DNA of 38,544 nt, from NCBI GenBank assembly GCA_017577895.1, contig PKQY01000017.1, positions 1 through 38,544 of the forward strand, given 5' to 3'. A program made the translations under genes and the position numbers. Below, piece by piece: positions 33,342 through 38,544 of the stretch; the stretch's first letter is position 1, and every line of letters begins with the position of its first letter. The notes beneath the pieces were generated by a model. It made no database searches. It was not told the DNA's origin and saw only the letters and a list, made by a program, of their open reading frames with translations. Origin of the DNA: Bacillota bacterium. GTDB lineage: Bacteria > Bacillota > Bacilli > ZCTH02-B2.

Positions 33342-35761
33342 AGCTGCGCACCGTAATCCAACGAATTGTCCGCCACGCCTTCGGCTGCCACCGGCTCCAC
33401 GCCATCGCTCCAGTCTTCATGCTGTTTCAGCGGGTTTTCCAAAAACGCTTCCTTCAACACTTGATCCATGTGTTCCACGGGAATGAGGGTCAACGCCTTC
33501 CGGACGTTTTCCGGAATTTCCTCCACATCTTTCAAATTTTCCCGTGGGAACAACACTCGCTTCAGCCCGGCGCGGTGAGCCGCCAACACCTTTTCTTTCA
33601 AGCCGCCGATGGGCAACACCCGTCCCCGCAGCGTGATCTCGCCGGTCATGCCGACTTCTTTCGAAACCGGAATGCCCGTCAACGCCGAGATGAGGGCCGT
33701 GGCCATCGTGATGCCCGCCGACGGGCCGTCTTTCGGGATGGCCCCCTCCGGCACGTGGATGTGAATGTCCAGTTTTTCCGAAAAGTCACTGTCGATTTTC
33801 AGTTCCGATGCCCGGGACCGGATGTAGCTGAAAGCAGCCTGGGCCGATTCTTTCATGACCTCACCCAGTTTTCCCGTCAAAATGAGCCGTCCTTTGCCGG
33901 GGAAGGTGGACACTTCGATGATCAGCGTATCCCCGCCGGCCTCGGTCCACGCCAACCCGGTGGCCGCTCCCACCAAGTCCCGTTCTTCCGCCAACCCGTA
34001 ACGGTACCGCGGCGTGCCCAAATAATCTTTCAAATTGTCGACCCGGATGACGATCTTTTCCAAACTTTCGTCGGTGACCAGCTGTTTCGTCGCCTTGCGG
34101 CACAAGGTTGCCAGTTGGCGTTCCAAGTTGCGAACGCCGGCTTCCCGGGTGTACCGGCGGATGACTTGCAACAGCACCTCATCGTCCAACTCGAGCTGCC
34201 CTTCGGCCAACCCGTGTTCCTTCATCTGCTTCGGCAACAAGTGCCGTTTGGCGATATGCAATTTTTCGTCTTCCGTATACCCGCTCAAGTGCAAAATTTC
34301 CATCCGATCCAAAAGCGGCCGGGGGATGTTGTACGCGTTGTTGGCCGTGGCAATGAACAACACTTGCGACAGATCGTACGGCAATTCAATGTAGTGGTCG
34401 CTGAACTGATGGTTTTGTTCCGGGTCCAGCACTTCCAACATGGCGGCTGCCGGATCGCCTCGAAAATCGGAGGCCATTTTGTCAATTTCATCCAACAAAA
34501 AAACCGGGTTGATGGTCCCCGCCGATTTCATGCCTTGAATGATGCGTCCCGGCATGGCCCCCACGTACGTGCGGCGATGGCCGCGGATTTCCGCCTCATC
34601 CCGCACACCGCCCAAGGAAATGCGCACGAACTTGCGACCCATGGCTTCTGCCACGGAACGGGCCAAGGAGGTTTTCCCCACTCCTGGTGGTCCGACGAGA
34701 CAAAGAATGGGGCCTTTCAAATGGTTGACCCGCTTTTGGACAGCTAAGTATTCCAAAATGCGCTCCTTGGCTTTTTCCAACCCGTAATGGGCCTCATCCA
34801 ACACTTTTGCCGCCCGCTGCAGATCCAACTCGTCCTCGGTGCGTTGCGTCCAAGGCAAATCCAATAACCAATCCAAATAAGTGCGAATGACGGTGCCTTC
34901 GGCGGCCGCCGGCGGCATTTTTTCCAAGCGGTCCAATTCCTTTTCGATTTTCTCCCGGACCTTATCCGGTAAATCTCCGATCTTTTCCATTCGCTCCCGG
35001 ATTTCTTCGACTTCCGCTAACCGGCCTTCTTTGTCGCCCAACTCTTTTTGAATGGCTTTCATCTGTTCGCGCAAATAATATTCTTTTTGGGAGCGTTCAA
35101 TTTGCTTTTTGACCCGCTGTTGGATTTGCCGCTCCAACTCCAACACTTCGCTTTCATTGTTCAACAAATCCAACAGCTTCATGAGCCGTTCCTTGACCGA
35201 GACCGTCTCCAATATCGCTTGCTTGTCGCGAATTTTCAACGGCAGATGGGACGTGATGACGTCGGCCAGCCGCCCCGGCTCTTCCACGTCCATCACCGAG
35301 GCAAACGTTTCCGGCGTAATTTTTTTCGACAGCTTGCTATAATGTTCAAAGTGTTCCAAAACCGCCCGCATCAAGGCTTCCATTTCGGCGTCCATTTCAT
35401 ATTCTTCCAGCAGCTCTTCGTAAGCCACTTCAAAATACGGTTCCGTCTGCACAAAACGCAAAATGCGGGCGCGGTACAACCCTTCCACCAACACCCGGAT
35501 CGTTCCGTTGGGCAATTTCAACATTTGCCGGACCCGTGCCACGGTGCCGACGCGGAAAATGTCGTCGGCTTCTGGCTCCTCTTTTTGGATCTTCTCCTGG
35601 CAGGAAAGGAGAATCTCATGGTCGTCGACCATGGCTTTTTCCAGCGCTTTGACGGACTTTTCCCGCCCGACGTCCAGATGGAGCACCATCGTGGGAAACA
35701 CCAACAGTCCCCTCAGGGGTAGCAGTGGGATCAGCCGTTCCTCTTGCCTTTGCAAGGTCAT
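33338..35761 (-). CDS. lon: ATP-dependent protease LonA
   Basis: 807 residues. N-terminal substrate-recognition domain (LIPLLPLRGLLVFPTMVLHL), coiled linker about 200-290, AAA+ module with Walker A GPPGVGKT at 357-364 and Walker B VFLLDEIDK, and the protease with Ser681 (KDGPSAG) and Lys724 (GGLKEKVLAA). Degrades misfolded and regulatory proteins. ATG 35761 has GGAGGTG 6 nt upstream; the in-frame start at 35806 lies before that site. 77 nt after lonB. Confidence 0.98.
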   Translation of the reverse strand: MTLQRQEERLIPLLPLRGLLVFPTMVLHLDVGREKSVKALEKAMVDDHEILLSCQEKIQKEEPEADDIFRVGTVARVRQMLKLPNGTIRVLVEGLYRARILRFVQTEPYFEVAYEELLEEYEMDAEMEALMRAVLEHFEHYSKLSKKITPETFASVMDVEEPGRLADVITSHLPLKIRDKQAILETVSVKERLMKLLDLLNNESEVLELERQIQQRVKKQIERSQKEYYLREQMKAIQKELGDKEGRLAEVEEIRERMEKIGDLPDKVREKIEKELDRLEKMPPAAAEGTVIRTYLDWLLDLPWTQRTEDELDLQRAAKVLDEAHYGLEKAKERILEYLAVQKRVNHLKGPILCLVGPPGVGKTSLARSVAEAMGRKFVRISLGGVRDEAEIRGHRRTYVGAMPGRIIQGMKSAGTINPVFLLDEIDKMASDFRGDPAAAMLEVLDPEQNHQFSDHYIELPYDLSQVLFIATANNAYNIPRPLLDRMEILHLSGYTEDEKLHIAKRHLLPKQMKEHGLAEGQLELDDEVLLQVIRRYTREAGVRNLERQLATLCRKATKQLVTDESLEKIVIRVDNLKDYLGTPRYRYGLAEERDLVGAATGLAWTEAGGDTLIIEVSTFPGKGRLILTGKLGEVMKESAQAAFSYIRSRASELKIDSDFSEKLDIHIHVPEGAIPKDGPSAGITMATALISALTGIPVSKEVGMTGEITLRGRVLPIGGLKEKVLAAHRAGLKRVLFPRENLKDVEEIPENVRKALTLIPVEHMDQVLKEAFLENPLKQHEDWSDGVEPVAAEGVADNSLDYGAQL

Positions 35762-35838
35762 CCCCAGCACCTCCGTCAACTGTGACATCCATTTTCGCAA
35801 TGCCATGTCCCCTCAAACCCTTTACTTCAGATTCATGT

Positions 35839-37545
35839 TCAGACGCGCTCGCTTTCCGCCTGGTAAACCACCGCCTGGGCAGAAAGCACCTCTCCGGCCG
35901 GAACAGGCGTTCCCAACTTTTTGTACTGGCTATCCCCGATCAACGCATGGGCAAAAAGTTGATCAATGTTTTCGACAGGAATCACCTGAATTCCTTCCAT
36001 TTCGTCAAACATCGACTGCCAGTTGTCTTTTGGGATCAGCACTTTTTTTGCCCCGGCCTCCTTAGCCGCCATGACTTTGGCGACAACGCCGCCCACCGGT
36101 TTGATGTCCCCACGAATCCCCATCTCGCCCGTCATGGCCACTTCGTTGTCGACGGGAATGCCGTGAATGGCGGAATAAATCGCCGTCGCAATGGCGGCGC
36201 CGGCCGACGGGCCGTCAATGGGAATGCCGCCTGGGAAGTTGACATGGATGTCGTAGTTCGACGGCTCGATGTCCTTGCGCTGTTTTAGGACAGTCAGCAC
36301 GTTTTCCAGCGACCCTTTGGACATGCTTTTGCGGCGCAAGGTGCGCCGTTGGCCGCCCATTTCCTCTTCTTCCACGATGCCCGTCACCGTCAATGTGCCG
36401 GTACCGGCTTTCACCGGCCGGGATGTCGCTTCGATTTCCAACAGCACACCCATGTTTGGACCGTAGACAGCCAAACCGTTGACCACGCCGATTTGCGGCT
36501 CCTGCGCCACCCGCTTTTCCGGCCGCGGCGTCAGCTGGCTGTTGTGGATGACCCATTCGACATCCTCTTTTGTCAGCCGTTTCCGGTTTTCCGTCATGGC
36601 CAATCCGGCGGCAATTTGGACCAAGTTTACCGCTTCGCGGCCGTTTTTGGCGTACCGCTGTATTTGCGCCACCGCTTCCGGCTCGATGTCCATCTCAATT
36701 TTCGCCAAGGCAGCAGTGACGATCTGCCCGATCTGTTCCATGGATAAGGGTTTGAAAAAAATTTCCACACAACGGGAACGAAGCGCCGGCGGCATTTCTT
36801 CCGGCAGGCGGGTCGTCGCCCCCACCAGCCGGAAATCGGCCGGCAGACCGTTTTGGAAAATGTCGTGAATGTACTGCGGGATGTTGCGGTCTTCTGGATT
36901 ATAATACGCACTTTCCAGGAAAACTTTGCGATCTTCCAGCACTTTCAGCAACTTGTTCAACTGTATGGGGTGCAGTTCGCCGATTTCGTCAATGAACAAG
37001 ATGCCGCCGTGGGCCTTGGTGACCGCGCCCGGTTTCGGCTGCGGGATGCCCGCCTGCCCGAGGGCACCGGCTCCTTGGTAAATCGGGTCGTGCACCGAAC
37101 CGATGAGCGGATCGGCAATGCCCCGTTCGTCGAAACGGGCCGTGGTGGCGTCCATCTCAATAAATTTCGCCTCTTCGCCAAAGGGGGAAAGGGGATTTTT
37201 TTTCGCTTCTTCCAACACGAGCCGGGCTGCTGCCGTCTTGCCGACGCCGGGCGGTCCGTAGATCAACACGTGTTGCGGATTGCTGCCGCAAAGCGCCGCC
37301 CGAAGAGCCCGCAAGCCGTCCTCCTGGCCGACAATTTCTTCAAAACGGCTCGGCCGGGTCTTCTCCGCCAGCGGTTCCGTCAAGGAAATGGCCCGCAGGC
37401 GGCGCAACTGTTCCATTTCCTTAAACGATTCCCGTTGCACCACCGTCTTGCTGTTCTGTTGATTGCGCAACAAGTTCCAGAAGTACAGGCCAATGACGAT
37501 GGAAAAAAAAAGCTGGATCCCGCCAATGAGTATCGTCCACTGCAT
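35839..37545 (-). CDS. lonB: ATP-dependent protease LonB
   Basis: 568 residues (B. subtilis 552). N-terminal membrane anchor about 5-24 (IGGIQLFFSIVIGLYFW), AAA+ domain with Walker A GPPGVGKT at 97-104 and IDEIGELHP, and a Lon protease domain with Ser447 (IDGPSAG) and Lys490. In B. subtilis it is a forespore protease; the promoter here agrees. ATG 37545 with AAAGGGG about 8 nt upstream; start at 37575 is less likely. Confidence 0.97.
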   Translation of the reverse strand: MQWTILIGGIQLFFSIVIGLYFWNLLRNQQNSKTVVQRESFKEMEQLRRLRAISLTEPLAEKTRPSRFEEIVGQEDGLRALRAALCGSNPQHVLIYGPPGVGKTAAARLVLEEAKKNPLSPFGEEAKFIEMDATTARFDERGIADPLIGSVHDPIYQGAGALGQAGIPQPKPGAVTKAHGGILFIDEIGELHPIQLNKLLKVLEDRKVFLESAYYNPEDRNIPQYIHDIFQNGLPADFRLVGATTRLPEEMPPALRSRCVEIFFKPLSMEQIGQIVTAALAKIEMDIEPEAVAQIQRYAKNGREAVNLVQIAAGLAMTENRKRLTKEDVEWVIHNSQLTPRPEKRVAQEPQIGVVNGLAVYGPNMGVLLEIEATSRPVKAGTGTLTVTGIVEEEEMGGQRRTLRRKSMSKGSLENVLTVLKQRKDIEPSNYDIHVNFPGGIPIDGPSAGAAIATAIYSAIHGIPVDNEVAMTGEMGIRGDIKPVGGVVAKVMAAKEAGAKKVLIPKDNWQSMFDEMEGIQVIPVENIDQLFAHALIGDSQYKKLGTPVPAGEVLSAQAVVYQAESERV

Positions 37546-37587
37546 CTTTGAGTCCCCTTTCCATTCGGTCGTCAAACTTTCCAGTCT

Positions 37588-37617
37588 TAGTATGACCGAG
37601 TGGAAAAGGGGCTAGTC
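37588..37617 (-). promoter_or_regulatory. Forespore (sigma-F/sigma-G) promoter of lonB
   Basis: Minus strand: CATACTA (37588-37594), a perfect sigma-G -10, in GGTCATACTA which also fits sigma-F; GACTA (37613-37617) 18 nt upstream as a weak -35. The core and downstream bases ATACTAAGACTG are identical to those of sleB. Confidence 0.65.
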
Positions 37618-37649
37618 ATAGAGAGAACCCCCAGGAAATTCCTGAGGGT
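37617..37649 (-). terminator. Rho-independent terminator after clpX
   Basis: Minus-strand stem ACCC-T-CAGGA with TCCTG-G-GGGT (37627-37649, 3-nt loop), followed by a poor U-tract TCTCTCT. Some readthrough to lonB is possible. Confidence 0.7.
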
Positions 37650-37656
37650 CACATCG

Positions 37657-38544
37657 TCATGCACTGGCTTCTTTTTCCCAGAATGTCACCAATTCCCCTT
37701 TGTCGGTAATCAACTGGGGACTGAGTTTTTTCGTGACGACTTCTTCGGTGATGATGCATTTGCGCACGTTTTCCCGCGATGGCAGCTCGTACATGGCATC
37801 CAACAGCAAATCTTCGATAATCGCGCGGAGTCCCCGGGCACCCGTGTTGCGCCGCAGGGCTTCTTTGGCGATAGCCGTCAACGCTTCGTCGGTGAACTCC
37901 AGCTCCACGTTGTCCATTTGCAGCAACTTGGCGTACTGTTTCACGAGGGCGTTTTTCGGCTCGGTCAAGATGCGCTTCAACGTCGCCTCATCCAGCGGGT
38001 TGAGGGTGGCGATGACCGGCACCCGGCCGATAAATTCGGGAATCAAGCCGTACTTCAACAAGTCTTCCGGCTGCACCATGGCCAAAATTTCGCCCGACTT
38101 CAGCTCGCTGCTGGACACGTCGGCGCCGAAGCCGATGACCTTTTTGCCGATCCGCCGCTTGATGATCTGCTCGATGCCGTCGAAGGCCCCGCCGCAAATG
38201 AAGAGAATGTTGGTGGTATCGATTTGAATGAACTCTTGATGGGGATGTTTCCTTCCTCCTTGCGGCGGCACGCTGGCAATGGTGCCTTCCAAAATTTTCA
38301 ACAACGCTTGTTGTACGCCTTCGCCGGACACGTCCCGAGTGATGGACGGGTTTTCCGACTTGCGGGCAATTTTGTCGATCTCATCGATGTAGATAATGCC
38401 CCGTTCAGCCTTTTCGATGTCGTAATCGGCCGCCTGAATGAGCTTCAGGAGAATGTTTTCCACGTCTTCTCCAACGTAACCGGCTTCCGTCAACGACGTG
38501 GCGTCGGCGATGGCGAAGGGCACGTTGAGCACTTTCGCCAGGGT
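37657..38544 (-). CDS. clpX: ClpX, ATPase subunit of the ClpXP protease (5' end outside window)
   Basis: The last 295 residues of a protein normally about 420 long; the reading frame is open to the window edge, and the N-terminal zinc domain and Walker A lie outside. Visible: pore loop GYVG (EAGYVGEDVEN), Walker B IIYIDEIDKIARK, the RKHPHQEF loop that meets substrate, FICGGAFDGIEQII with the IGF-type ClpP-binding loop (VIGFGAD), and sensor-2 GARGLRAIIE. Unfolds tagged proteins for ClpP. Same clpX-lonB order as B. subtilis. Confidence 0.98.
   Translation of the reverse strand, partial: TLAKVLNVPFAIADATSLTEAGYVGEDVENILLKLIQAADYDIEKAERGIIYIDEIDKIARKSENPSITRDVSGEGVQQALLKILEGTIASVPPQGGRKHPHQEFIQIDTTNILFICGGAFDGIEQIIKRRIGKKVIGFGADVSSSELKSGEILAMVQPEDLLKYGLIPEFIGRVPVIATLNPLDEATLKRILTEPKNALVKQYAKLLQMDNVELEFTDEALTAIAKEALRRNTGARGLRAIIEDLLLDAMYELPSRENVRKCIITEEVVTKKLSPQLITDKGELVTFWEKEASA

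Noticed and set aside
1..38544. CRISPR arrays, insertion sequences, prophage, rRNA and tRNA genes
   Set aside because: No regularly spaced repeats, transposase or integrase motifs, rRNA stretches or tRNA cloverleaf sequences were noticed in either strand.

Overview
The window (38.5 kb, GC clearly above 50% by eye) looks like a chromosomal housekeeping segment of an endospore-forming member of the Bacilli. The evidence is gene order shared with Bacillus subtilis (clpX-lonB-lonA-ysxC-hemA-hemX-hemC-hemD-hemB and rpsU-yqeY-yqfC-yqfD-phoH-yqfF-ybeY-dgkA-cdd-era-yqzL-recO ... ccpN-ppsR-dnaG-rpoD-trmK-yqfO), sporulation genes (yqfC, yqfD, sleB, lonB), AGGAGG-type ribosome binding sites and frequent GTG/TTG starts. 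The GC-rich protein and codon style would fit a thermophilic Bacilli lineage, but the species cannot be named from sequence reading alone.

All genes but one lie on the minus strand, so transcription runs from high to low coordinates. Region A (38544-32733): the 3' part of clpX, lonB behind a forespore-type promoter, lonA and the GTPase ysxC. Region B (32711-27205): a sigma-A promoter and the haem operon hemA-hemX-hemC-hemD-hemB, closed by ylbG (not hemL) and a terminator. Region C (27206-24389): sleB behind a forespore promoter, a possibly ArgR-controlled argA-type acetyltransferase with a small basic membrane protein, and a DUF1002 exported protein. Region D (24318-19044): dnaJ without hrcA/grpE/dnaK, mtaB, an unassigned alkaline-phosphatase-superfamily enzyme, a Nudix hydrolase, the single plus-strand gene (a Na/Pi cotransporter-like protein) and hinT. 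Region E (19019-10055): rpsU-yqeY with its own promoter and terminator, then a long cluster yqfC-yqfD-phoH-pgpH-ybeY-dgkA-cdd-era-yqzL-recO. Region F (10058-60): glyQS behind a strong promoter and an attenuator-like leader, then ccpN, ppsR, dnaG-rpoD and trmK-yqfO.

The genes serve linked core functions: protein quality control (ClpX, Lon, LonB, DnaJ), tetrapyrrole synthesis, ribosome biogenesis and translation (S21, Era, YbeY, YsxC, GlyQS, MtaB, TrmK), replication and repair (DnaG, RecO), transcription (SigA, CcpN) and sporulation/germination (YqfC, YqfD, SleB, LonB). No CRISPR array, insertion sequence, prophage, rRNA or tRNA was recognised, and no gene-free stretch exceeds 300 bases.

Nothing here amounts to a clearly new multi-gene system. 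The most useful leads are regulatory: a glyQS leader with mutually exclusive hairpins but no recognisable T-box, three places where a sporulation promoter starts at the U-tract of the upstream terminator, a possible ArgR operator on a lone argA-type gene, and a family-level orphan enzyme next to mtaB.
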